A stretch of DNA of 19,332 bases from the NCBI GenBank assembly GCA_015068175.1, contig SVLA01000020.1:1-19332 (forward strand), written 5' to 3'. A program made the translations under genes and the position numbers. Under the pieces are notes generated by a model. The model did no database searches. It was not told the DNA's origin and worked only from the letters and a program-made list of their open reading frames with translations. How positions within the stretch are numbered: position 1 is the stretch's first letter; the number at the start of each line of letters is the position of its first letter. Origin of the DNA: Oscillospiraceae bacterium. Its GTDB lineage: Bacteria > Bacillota_A > Clostridia > Oscillospirales > Oscillospiraceae. Shown piece after piece: positions 12,956-19,332 of this stretch.

Positions 12956-14413
12956 ATGTCATCTTGGGAAGAATCCCGCAGACGGGTCGGAGCGCAATAT
13001 GAAGAAATGGAACGGCAAAGACGGCTGGGGGAGCAGTACAAACACGAAAATGATTGGATGAAACCCAGAAGCGGCTCGGGTAGCCGCGCATCCGGCTCCG
13101 GCAGCAGTGGAGGATCTTACACCGGTCCGGCTGCGGCCCCCATTCCCACCGGCCGCATTATCGCGATCTTCCTGGCTCTGGCGCTGATCGTGGCCGGTGT
13201 GTCCGTTGCCATCGGCTATAACAGCTACTATAACGGCGAATGGACGTATGCCACCCCGGACAGGCAGTCCGGACGATCTGCGGAGGAATACCGGGATTAT
13301 CTGCTGTCCCTGGACACCGAGCACACATATTGGCACGTTACCTATGAAAGCGCGCCGACGGATCTGTGGAATTACTTACTGGGCCTGGTCGATCTGGATA
13401 AGGCCGTCGGCTATGCCATCGGCGGATATAACGTCGGGGGCGGCCATGTGTATGATTACCACTTTGAGGGGGATGACGCCGGGACCGGCATCCCCGACGG
13501 CCGGTATACCTTAACCACGCTGGATGGGATCCGTGTGCTGGTCGACGAAGACAACAAAACCATTTACAAAGAAGGGGCCGAATTTTACGATACTTACGCG
13601 CCGAAACTGCTGGAACTGACCCACGATCAAACGCTGGCTGTGGTTCTGGAGAGAACATCCGGCGGCGAGCATGCCCTCCACGGCACCAACGATTTTTGGA
13701 TGGAGTATATCCGCAGGGACGACAGCATGGTCTATTCCTATCTGCTGTCTGAGGACGAAACAAAGATCAGCGGCGGCGAATTCCGCGCCATCACCCTGTA
13801 TCCCCAGGAGCAAAGGGAAGAAAGATGGTACTTCACCTACGGCAACGGGGAATACACGCCTGAAGATTGGGCGGGGTTCGTATATGCCGACGACACTGCA
13901 TTCCAGACGAATGATGCATTGGGGAAACTGATCCAAAAGAGTTTCGATGACTTTGGCAATGTGGAATTTTTCAAAAACGGCGAATCGGTCCTGGAGATCG
14001 ATGTGTTCTACCTGGCCAACGGCTATGACTTTGAGATCGACGGCGTGGCAGAAGGCTACGGCAACGGGCTGGAAGAAGATATGGTGTACCGCGTGAATAC
14101 CACGGCCAAGACTTTGACGAAAATTGCCAATGAAGGAGATTCGGACGAAGTGCAGGAGGAGATGCCCCTGTCCGAACACCAGGCGCTGTACGATTTCCTG
14201 CTGAGCATCGTTCCCCATACCTACATCCGCAGCATCATGGACATGGACCGGGCGGCGGTGCGGAAGGAAACCTTGGGCCTGATCACGGTCTATGAAATGA
14301 AGGATGAAAACGGGAAGGTTACCGCGGATCTGAGAATAATGTTTGGGGTCATCGGTGAAGTGAACCACTATAAGGCAGAAGATGAGTATGTGAAGATCCA
14401 ATTGGAGTATTGA
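12956..14413 (+). CDS. Single-TM protein with large outer domain, unrecognised
   Basis: 485 aa, no family recognised. Residues 1-38 are charged and probably cytoplasmic (SSWEESRRRVGAQYEEMERQ and following). Residues 39-57 form a Ser/Gly linker. One hydrophobic helix lies at about 66-88 (GRIIAIFLALALIVAGVSVA). The rest, about 395 residues, is acidic and rich in Tyr, Asp and Gly, with beta-strand-like stretches such as GRYTLTTLDGIRVLVDEDNK and VLEIDVFYLANGYDFEIDGV, and is likely outside the membrane. No Cys in the outer domain and no sorting signal. AGGAGAAGAGG precedes the ATG. It is divergent from the dnaD operon and ends before a palindromic segment and tRNA-Asp. A role as an envelope sensor or substrate-binding protein cannot be distinguished. 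Confidence 0.8.
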   Translation: MSSWEESRRRVGAQYEEMERQRRLGEQYKHENDWMKPRSGSGSRASGSGSSGGSYTGPAAAPIPTGRIIAIFLALALIVAGVSVAIGYNSYYNGEWTYATPDRQSGRSAEEYRDYLLSLDTEHTYWHVTYESAPTDLWNYLLGLVDLDKAVGYAIGGYNVGGGHVYDYHFEGDDAGTGIPDGRYTLTTLDGIRVLVDEDNKTIYKEGAEFYDTYAPKLLELTHDQTLAVVLERTSGGEHALHGTNDFWMEYIRRDDSMVYSYLLSEDETKISGGEFRAITLYPQEQREERWYFTYGNGEYTPEDWAGFVYADDTAFQTNDALGKLIQKSFDDFGNVEFFKNGESVLEIDVFYLANGYDFEIDGVAEGYGNGLEEDMVYRVNTTAKTLTKIANEGDSDEVQEEMPLSEHQALYDFLLSIVPHTYIRSIMDMDRAAVRKETLGLITVYEMKDENGKVTADLRIMFGVIGEVNHYKAEDEYVKIQLEY

Positions 14414-14427
14414 TCTGCGGCGAAAGA

Positions 14428-14456
14428 GGGGCGTGTTGCAAACAGCGACACGCCCC
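14428..14456 (+). terminator. Hairpin after the unrecognised membrane protein gene
   Basis: A 12-bp stem (14428-14439 with 14445-14456, one G-U pair) with an AAACA loop, 15 bases after the stop codon at 14413. It is followed by CTAAAACC rather than a T run, so termination is probable but not classical. Confidence 0.5.
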
Positions 14457-14460
14457 CTAA

Positions 14461-14550
14461 AACCTTCTCCCCGGTGCGGCCTGCGGGCGAGCCACGGCGG
14501 TTGCAACAGTCCACCGGACTGTTGCCAAGAGCCGCCTTTCGAGTCCGCCG
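14461..14550. other. Nested palindromic intergenic element
   Basis: A GC-rich gene-free stretch. GCAACAGTCC (14503-14512) pairs perfectly with GGACTGTTGC (14516-14525) across an ACC loop. Outer arms GGCGG (14496-14500) and CCGCC (14533-14537) extend the fold. It has neither a T run nor coding character; possible interspersed palindromic repeat or small structured RNA. Confidence 0.45.
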
Positions 14551-14560
14551 TTTTCATCAT

Positions 14561-14596
14561 AAAAAAACAACCATCCGGATGGATGGTTGTTTTTTT
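14561..14596. terminator. Intrinsic terminator of tRNA-Asp (bidirectional)
   Basis: A 16-bp perfect stem (14561-14576 with 14581-14596), GGAT loop, whose feet are A and T runs of seven, so both strands end in T runs. It lies two bases from the CCA end of tRNA-Asp and also faces the gene ending at 14413. Confidence 0.88.
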
Positions 14597-14597
14597 A

Positions 14598-14674
14598 TGG
14601 CGACCCCGAACGGACTCGAACCGTCGACCTCCAGCGTGACAGGCTGGCGTGCTAACCGACTGCACCACAGGGCC
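14598..14674 (-). tRNA. tRNA-Asp(GTC)
   Basis: 77 nt with encoded CCA (14598-14600). Acceptor GGCCCTG pairs with CGGGGTC with two wobble pairs, discriminator G as expected for Asp. Anticodon stem CCAGC/GCTGG encloses CTGTCAC with anticodon GTC. The T-arm has TTCGAGT. Confidence 0.95.
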
Positions 14675-14693
14675 AGGTGGTGGAACGGATTGA

Positions 14694-14722
14694 ATTATAG
14701 CAGATGATCGGCCGTTTGTAAA
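14694..14722 (-). promoter_or_regulatory. Promoter of tRNA-Asp
   Basis: Minus strand TTTACA (14717-14722), 17-bp spacer ending TGC (extended -10), TATAAT (14694-14699). It starts 20 bases after the MATE gene stop codon; no terminator separates the two, so MATE transcripts may read through the tRNA. Confidence 0.78.
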
Positions 14723-14741
14723 GTCTTTTTTGAAAATATTT

Positions 14742-16082
14742 TTATTTTTTCATGGTTTTCAGAACATAGAACTGGATGGGAATGGCGCACAGCAGGGTCA
14801 ATGCATCGGCCCAGGTTTGGGTCATCTGGACACCCAGCATGCCCCAAACGGAGGAAAGGATCAGCACCAGGGGGATGAAGAACAGACCCTGGCGGGCCAC
14901 GGACAGGAACGTGGCCGATACGGTGCGGTTGGTGGATTGCTGCATCATGTTGCTCATGACGATCCAGCTATGGGTGGGCAGGGTCAGGCATTGCAGCCGC
15001 AGGGCCAGGGCGCCGTATTCGATGACCTGGGGGTCATCCCGGAAAATACTGATCAGCTCCGGGGCGAAAATGAACCCCAGGGCCGCGATGCCCACCAGGC
15101 CCACGGAGGAGATCTTGACGCTGAACCAGAATCCCTTCTTGACCCGGTCGTAAAGGCCGGCGCCGTAATTAAAGCCGCAGACCGGCTGGAAACCCTGGCC
15201 GAAGCCCAGCATGGTGGACGCGCCGAACATCATGACCCGCTGCACCACGCCCATGGCGGCGATGGCGGCGTCGCCGTAAGGACCGGCGGCATGGTTCAAA
15301 CTGATGGTTGCCAGGCTCTGGAGGCTCTGGCGGGCCAGGGAGGGCAGGCCGCCCCGGAAGATCATGTAGTAATACTTCCACTTGAAGCGGAAATTCTTCA
15401 GCCGGATGCGGATGTTGCTGCCCCGGCTGCAGCCGGTCAGCAGCAGGCAGAAGCTGACGAACTGGCTGATGGAAGTGGCCCAGCCGGCACCGGCCACGCC
15501 CATGTTGCAATAGAAGATCAAAATGGGATCCAGGGCGATATTCAGTACCGCGCCGATGGTGATGCCCACCATGGCATACAGGGCGCCGCCCTGGAAGCGG
15601 AGCTGATTATTCAGCACGAAGGAGGCCACCATGAAGGGCGCGCCGCAGAGGATAGCCTGCAGATATGCTTCGGTGTAGGGCAGGATGGTTTCCGTGGAAC
15701 CCAGGAGCCGACTCAGGGGGCCTAAAAAGGACTGGCCCAGCAGGCAGATCAGCAGACCGATGAACAGAGCGGAGAAGAGGCCGGTGGCGGCCATTTCCTT
15801 GGCGCTGTCGTAATCCTTCTGACCCAGGGCCCGGGAGATGAAGGTGCCGCTGCCCTGGCCGAAGAAAAAGCCTACGGCCTGGATAATGGCCATCATGGAA
15901 AAGGCCACGCCCACGGCGCCGGTGGCCTCGTTGGAATGGAGCTGACCCACGAAGAAGGTGTCGGCCATGTTATAAAAGGAAGTGGTCAGCATGCTGATGA
16001 TGCAGGGCACCGCCAGCTTGCAGATCAGTTTCTCCACCGGCGGTTCCGTCATTTGCTTGAATTTCAGTTCTTGTTCGTCCAT
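14742..16082 (-). CDS. MATE family multidrug/metabolite exporter
   Basis: 446 aa, the usual MATE length, with about twelve hydrophobic helices. MATE carriers export cationic drugs or metabolites in exchange for Na+ or H+ across the cytoplasmic membrane. The two related halves are visible: the first opens with LAVPCIISMLTTSFYNMADT followed by FFVGQLHSNEATGAVG, the second with GGLPSLARQSLQSLATISLN and contains GFGQGFQPVCGFNYGA, the typical internal MATE motif. The sequence resembles clostridial MepA/NorM-type proteins; substrate unknown. The start at 16082 follows a GAAGGCGG site; a TTGACA/TATAAT promoter is upstream. It is monocistronic as far as the sequence shows. Confidence 0.93.
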   Translation of the reverse strand: MDEQELKFKQMTEPPVEKLICKLAVPCIISMLTTSFYNMADTFFVGQLHSNEATGAVGVAFSMMAIIQAVGFFFGQGSGTFISRALGQKDYDSAKEMAATGLFSALFIGLLICLLGQSFLGPLSRLLGSTETILPYTEAYLQAILCGAPFMVASFVLNNQLRFQGGALYAMVGITIGAVLNIALDPILIFYCNMGVAGAGWATSISQFVSFCLLLTGCSRGSNIRIRLKNFRFKWKYYYMIFRGGLPSLARQSLQSLATISLNHAAGPYGDAAIAAMGVVQRVMMFGASTMLGFGQGFQPVCGFNYGAGLYDRVKKGFWFSVKISSVGLVGIAALGFIFAPELISIFRDDPQVIEYGALALRLQCLTLPTHSWIVMSNMMQQSTNRTVSATFLSVARQGLFFIPLVLILSSVWGMLGVQMTQTWADALTLLCAIPIQFYVLKTMKK

Positions 16083-16113
16083 TTTTCCGCCTTCTTTGAC
16101 ATAATATATAGCT

Positions 16114-16143
16114 ATTATATTGCTTTTCGGCCCCTTTTGTCAA
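16114..16143 (-). promoter_or_regulatory. Promoter of the MATE gene
   Basis: Minus strand TTGACA (16138-16143), 18-bp spacer, TATAAT (16114-16119), about 30 bases upstream of the start codon. Confidence 0.75.
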
Positions 16144-16160
16144 GGCGAGTGGCCCATAAT

Positions 16161-16190
16161 AAAAACGGGACCGGGCAAAGACCCGGTCCC
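16161..16190 (-). terminator. Intrinsic terminator of the stalked surface protein gene
   Basis: Stem 16167-16175 with 16182-16190 (nine perfect pairs), six-base loop, then C-free of the T run on the minus strand: G followed by five T (16161-16165). It lies 12 bases after the stop codon at 16203. Confidence 0.88.
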
Positions 16191-16202
16191 AAATGGATGC
16201 GA

Positions 16203-17690
16203 TTACTTACGCTTGAGGATGATGACGATGGCAACAGCGGCGGCAGCCACAATAGCAACGATCAGGACGATGTAGATCAAGTTGCTGTTATCGGCGGGTG
16301 CGGGCGCAGGTGCCTGGGGGGTGGTAGCCTGAGGCTCCGTAGCTTCGGGTGCGGTAGCCTGGGGCTCGGTAGCGCCGGGGACGGTAGCTTCGGGCTCGGT
16401 GGGCTTGGGTTCCGTGGGCTTGGGCTCGGTGGGCTTGGGTTCCGTGGGCTTGGGCTCGGTGGCCTGGGGCTCGGTGGGCTTCGGCTCAGTAGCCTGAGGC
16501 TCGGTGGGCTTGGGCTCGGTGGGCTTGGGGGTAGTTGCGGGAGGATCGGTGGGATCGGGCTCCGTGTTATCGCCGCTGGGTGCGGTCAGGTTCAGACCGC
16601 AGACGAGCTTGACCTGGCTGAAGGTCTTGGCAGAAGCCTTGGAGCAATCCACGGTGATGGCGCCGGGGGCCTGAACGGCGGTGTTGCTGGCGCAGTTGTT
16701 ATTGAAGAAATCAGAGGTGGCCTTGATGCCGGTGCAATTGGAGAAGTCACCGCCGGAGATGACCATATTGACAACGGGCGTTATATCAACGCCATCATTC
16801 TTCACGGGAATACCGCCGTTGGTAGCAGCCACTTCGCCGCAGATGGTGCCGCCGGTGATGGTGATATTGATAGCACCGGTCAGACCAAAGCCGTGGTTGT
16901 TCTGATTGTCACCATAGATGCCGTTGACGGTACCGCTCTTGATGGTGATATAGGCATTGCCTTTCTGATTCTTATTGGCGTAAGCCAGGTTGCCGTAGAT
17001 AGCACCAATGGTGTTACCGCTGCCGATGTCCACAGTGATATCCGTATTGGCATCGAAACCGAGGATGGAGCTGTAATTTCTGTGACCGCCGATGACCACG
17101 GGCAGCTCACCTTGAGCGTTGGCTACGAAATTGGTGCCCTTACCCAGGGTCAGGGGGTTGTAGCCGGCGCAGACGTAGTTGTCACGGTTGTCGCCGGGAT
17201 TGCCGCCGGCAACCACGGTGATGTCCTTCAGAACGGTGGCAGTGGGGAAGGTGATGGAGGTGTTATTGTCGTCGAAGATCAGCTTGGCACCTTCGGTCTG
17301 GCGGTAGTCCACACCGTCCCACACGCTGGTATAGGTGATGGTGACTTTGGGGTTACGGAACCAAGAGGGCACGGACTGCTCGCCCATCATGATGTCGGGT
17401 GCGCCAAGGGTACGGGAGGCATCGGCCGCGTTCAGGGTGTAGGGACCGCAGATGACGATGGTGCCGCCGGTCTCCTTCAGCTCTTCCCAAGCCTGGTACA
17501 GGGGGGCGTCGGCATAAGCTTCGCCGCTGTCACCCAGGCCCAGAGCTTCTTCGGGGCTGGAGCCGTCGCCTTCACCGCCGTCACGGATGAAGATGACCTT
17601 GCCGGTCTCCTCGGTGGCGGAGGTGGAGAAAACGCAGAGGGACAGGACCATTGCCAGGACAACAATGATAATTCCGAGCTTTTTGAACAT
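16203..17690 (-). CDS. Exported beta-rich surface protein with Thr/Pro stalk and C-terminal TM anchor (paralogue A)
   Basis: 495 aa, not a family I can name. Signal peptide at 1-25 (MFKKLGIIIVVLAMVLSLCV, cleavage near STSA). The head (about 26-385) is rich in Gly/Asn/Thr with successive short strands: NITITGGTICGEVAATNGG, NMVISGGDFSNCTGIKAT, YITIKSGTVNGIYGDNQNN; this pattern suggests a right-handed parallel beta-helix. Residues about 386-465 are a stalk of TEPKP/TEPQA units. The tail has a hydrophobic helix (LIYIVLIVAIVAAAAVAIVI) ending LKRK, so it is held by a membrane helix; no sortase motif. AAGGAG precedes the ATG at 17690. A strong promoter and terminator make it monocistronic. The head closely matches the gene at 17837-19057. 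Confidence 0.88.
   Translation of the reverse strand: MFKKLGIIIVVLAMVLSLCVFSTSATEETGKVIFIRDGGEGDGSSPEEALGLGDSGEAYADAPLYQAWEELKETGGTIVICGPYTLNAADASRTLGAPDIMMGEQSVPSWFRNPKVTITYTSVWDGVDYRQTEGAKLIFDDNNTSITFPTATVLKDITVVAGGNPGDNRDNYVCAGYNPLTLGKGTNFVANAQGELPVVIGGHRNYSSILGFDANTDITVDIGSGNTIGAIYGNLAYANKNQKGNAYITIKSGTVNGIYGDNQNNHGFGLTGAINITITGGTICGEVAATNGGIPVKNDGVDITPVVNMVISGGDFSNCTGIKATSDFFNNNCASNTAVQAPGAITVDCSKASAKTFSQVKLVCGLNLTAPSGDNTEPDPTDPPATTPKPTEPKPTEPQATEPKPTEPQATEPKPTEPKPTEPKPTEPKPTEPEATVPGATEPQATAPEATEPQATTPQAPAPAPADNSNLIYIVLIVAIVAAAAVAIVIILKRK
16312..16545 (-). repeat. Low-complexity stalk repeats (TEPKP/TEPQA units)
   Basis: A run of 15-bp units, GGCTTGGGCTCGGTG-like on the + strand, with synonymous and E/Q, K/A changes between copies. 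In protein they are Thr-Glu-Pro-Lys-Pro repeats of the stalk. Such arrays expand and contract by slippage. Confidence 0.85.
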
Positions 17691-17736
17691 GATTTTTCTC
17701 TCCTTGTGGGATATATCTGGGGAATGCTATGGGGCT

Positions 17737-17766
17737 ATTATATTTTGCAAAGTATTTGTTTGTCAA
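17737..17766 (-). promoter_or_regulatory. Promoter of paralogue A
   Basis: Minus strand TTGACA (17761-17766), 18-bp spacer, TATAAT (17737-17742), immediately after the terminator of paralogue B. Confidence 0.8.
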
Positions 17767-17768
17767 GG

Positions 17769-17802
17769 AAAAATGAGGTGGCGCAGCTTCTGCTGCGCCA
17801 CC
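17769..17802 (-). terminator. Intrinsic terminator of paralogue B
   Basis: A perfect 10-bp stem (17777-17786 with 17793-17802), six-base loop, then TCA and five T on the minus strand (17769-17773). It lies 35 bases after the stop codon of the gene at 17837, so the two paralogues are separate transcription units. Confidence 0.85.
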
Positions 17803-17836
17803 TGCGGAAGCTATGGGATCGCTATAAACGGATGGA

Positions 17837-19057
17837 TCAGAATGCGCGCTTCTTCAGGACCACCAGGCCGGTAGCGGCCACAGCCATCAGAGCGATGACC
17901 ATGCTCAGAGCATCGCCGGTAGCGGGGGCGGTGTCACCGCTGGCGCCGCCTTCGGGCGCGGTCACGTTCAGGGAGGTCAGGCTGGCGACCTTGTCGTAGA
18001 CCTTCTGGGAGGCCTTGGAGCAGTCGATGGTGATCTCACCGGGGGCCTGGACGGCATCCTTGTAACCGCCGACAGCAACGACCTCGTCATAGAAGGAGGA
18101 GGTAGCCTTGATGCCGGTGCACTTGGAGAAGTCGCCGCCGGAGATGGTGATGTTGACAACGGGGGTGACGGGCTTGTCAAAGGCGTTCACGGGGATGCCG
18201 CCGTTGGTGGCTGCAACTTCACCGACGATGGTACCGCCGGTGATGGTGATGTTGATGGCACCATTCATGCCGTAACCGTGGTTGTTCTGGTTGTCGCCGT
18301 AAATTCCGTTGACGGTGCCGCTCTTCACGGTGATGTTGGAGCCGCCGTACTGATGCTTGTTGGCATAGCCCAGGTTGCCGTAGATCTTGCCGACAGTATT
18401 CTTGCTGCCGATGTCCACGGTGATGTTGGAGTCGCCGTCAATAGCCTTGATGCCGCTGTAGTTCCGCTCGCCGCCCAGGATCACAGGCAGTTCGCCGTCG
18501 GCATTGGCCACAAAGTTGGTGCCCTTGTCCAGGGTCAGGGGGCAGTAAGCGGCGCACAGATAGTTGTCGCGGTTGTCACCGGGGTTGCCGCCGGCAACAA
18601 CAGTGATGTCCTTCAGCACGGTGGCGGTGGGGAAGGTGATGGAGGTGTTCATGTCGTCGAACAGCAGCTTGGCGCCGGCAGTTTCGCGGTAGTCAACGCC
18701 GTCCCACACGCTGGTATAGGTGATGGTGACGTTGGGGTTCGTGAACCAGTCCTGCATAATGATGTCAGGCGCGCCCAGGGTACGGAGGGCGTCAGCGGCC
18801 TTCAGGGTGTAGGGGCCGCAGATGACGATGGTGCCGCCGGTCTCTTTCAGAGCTTCCCAAGCCTGATACAGAGGAGCGTCGGCGTAGGCTTCGCCGCTGT
18901 CGCCCAGGCCCAGAGCCTGGTCGGGGCTGGAGCCGTCGCCTTCGCCGCCATCTTTAATGAAGATGACCGTGCCGGTTTCGGTGGCGGATGCGCTGAAAGC
19001 GCAGACGGACAGGACCATTGCGAAGACCAAAATGATGATTCCGAGTTTCTTGAACAT
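17837..19057 (-). CDS. Exported beta-rich surface protein with PxTG-type tail (paralogue B)
   Basis: 406 aa. Signal peptide at 1-26 (MFKKLGIIILVFAMVLSVCA, cleavage near SASA). The head (about 27-370) matches paralogue A at most positions, including GGEGDGSSP, TITYTSVWDGVDYR, LKDITVVAGGNPGDNRDNY and SGTVNGIYGDNQNNHG, with the same beta-helix-like strands. There is no Thr/Pro stalk. The end reads TAPATGD, a hydrophobic stretch ALSMVIALMAVAATGLVVL, then KKRAF, which is the layout of a sortase sorting signal with the motif PATG instead of LPxTG, common in clostridia (recalled). The start at 19057 has AGGAAA nearby; an upstream ATG at 19081 (KRKGNSI prefix) lacks a ribosome binding site and would spoil the signal peptide. 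The ligand or role is unknown. Confidence 0.88.
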   Translation of the reverse strand: MFKKLGIIILVFAMVLSVCAFSASATETGTVIFIKDGGEGDGSSPDQALGLGDSGEAYADAPLYQAWEALKETGGTIVICGPYTLKAADALRTLGAPDIIMQDWFTNPNVTITYTSVWDGVDYRETAGAKLLFDDMNTSITFPTATVLKDITVVAGGNPGDNRDNYLCAAYCPLTLDKGTNFVANADGELPVILGGERNYSGIKAIDGDSNITVDIGSKNTVGKIYGNLGYANKHQYGGSNITVKSGTVNGIYGDNQNNHGYGMNGAINITITGGTIVGEVAATNGGIPVNAFDKPVTPVVNITISGGDFSKCTGIKATSSFYDEVVAVGGYKDAVQAPGEITIDCSKASQKVYDKVASLTSLNVTAPEGGASGDTAPATGDALSMVIALMAVAATGLVVLKKRAF

Positions 19058-19126
19058 GATGCTATTTCCTTTCCTTTTCATAATTTTATGTTTAAGCAGA
19101 TGCTATAAACAACGGGGGGTAGGGGT

Positions 19127-19332
19127 TTACTTGCCGGTGAAACCGTTGGCGGTATCTTCGGCCACTTTCTTGTTCCACTTGTCCCGGGCGGCCTGGTAGA
19201 CGGAATCGGGAACGATGGGTTCGCCCTGAGAATAGGAGGGCACCCACATGTCGCCGGCCTTTTCGGGGTTGGTGCAGGTGGTATCGTAGCGGTACTGCTC
19301 CCGCACCAGCTTGTTGCGGAAGTCGGGGATGG
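19127..19332 (-). CDS. 3' end of an unrecognised gene
   Basis: The last 67 codons of a gene that enters from beyond the right edge, ending at the TAA at 19129-19127. The peptide begins IPDFRNKLVREQYRYDTTCT and ends WNKKVAEDTANGFTGK. It is charged, soluble-looking and has no membrane helix, in clean GC-rich codon use, so it is probably the tail of a cytoplasmic enzyme. I do not recognise the family. No terminator hairpin is visible in the 70 bases between it and paralogue B, so read-through into paralogue B is possible. Confidence 0.7.
   Translation of the reverse strand, partial: IPDFRNKLVREQYRYDTTCTNPEKAGDMWVPSYSQGEPIVPDSVYQAARDKWNKKVAEDTANGFTGK

Noticed and set aside
16312..16545. Regular repeats as a possible CRISPR array
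   Set aside because: The 15-bp units are contiguous with no spacers and translate in frame as a Thr/Pro stalk.
15936..17999. Long + strand open frame with Gly/Leu-rich repeats opposite the surface protein gene
   Set aside because: The repeats are the complement of the TEPKP stalk; the minus-strand gene has a signal peptide, anchor, promoter and terminator, so the + frame is a shadow.

Overview
The window looks like chromosomal DNA from a GC-rich gut clostridium (Bacillota, Oscillospiraceae/Ruminococcaceae-like). This is inferred from: AGGAGG-type ribosome binding sites and TTGACA/TATAAT promoters; a lysine (L-box) riboswitch with an intrinsic terminator; a DnaD-like plus DnaC/DnaI-like helicase-loading pair; a DUF6472-like small protein; Thr/Pro-stalked surface proteins with CxxC repeats or a PxTG-type tail; and a BspA-type leucine-rich-repeat lipoprotein. 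No insertion sequence, CRISPR array, rRNA or phage gene is visible. The species cannot be named from the sequence.

Layout. 1-841 (-): N-terminal 280 residues of a Zn/Cd/Pb-type P-type ATPase, cut by the window edge, with its own strong promoter and a possible metalloregulator operator. 939-1610 (-): hemolysin III/PAQR membrane protein. 1743-3283 (+): promoter, lysine riboswitch, terminator and diaminopimelate decarboxylase, a complete lysine-feedback unit. 3432-3845 (+): two-CBS-domain protein. 3881-4499 (+): a short Rhs-like remnant overlapping an AT-richer two-TM protein. 4734-6715 (+): compact operon of a membrane-tethered XRE regulator, 5-formyl-THF cyclo-ligase, a DUF1643 protein and a 58-aa cysteine/acidic protein, closed by a bidirectional terminator. 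6761-9327: a divergent pair of exported proteins, both carrying CxxC repeats. 9453-9539 (-): tRNA-Leu(TAA). 9583-12676 (-): operon dnaD-like, dnaC-like, HAD phosphatase, YfbR-like 5'-deoxynucleotidase. 12956-14413 (+): unrecognised single-TM protein with a large outer domain. 14598-14674 (-): tRNA-Asp(GTC). 14742-16082 (-): MATE transporter. 16203-19057 (-): two tandem paralogous exported proteins with the same head but different stalks and anchors. 19127-19332 (-): 3' end of an unrecognised gene.

How the parts work together. The core housekeeping sections are lysine/DAP synthesis under riboswitch control, replicative helicase loading grouped with nucleotide and phosphate clean-up enzymes, one-carbon metabolism and two tRNAs. 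Between them lie cell-surface genes that appear specific to this lineage. The most unusual parts are the tandem paralogous surface proteins (16203-19057), the divergent CxxC-repeat pair with a codon-usage break inside the lipoprotein gene, and the structured intergenic elements beside each tRNA. I see no gene cluster that makes a clear case for a new defence or biosynthetic system; the paralogous surface pair is the best candidate for undescribed biology.
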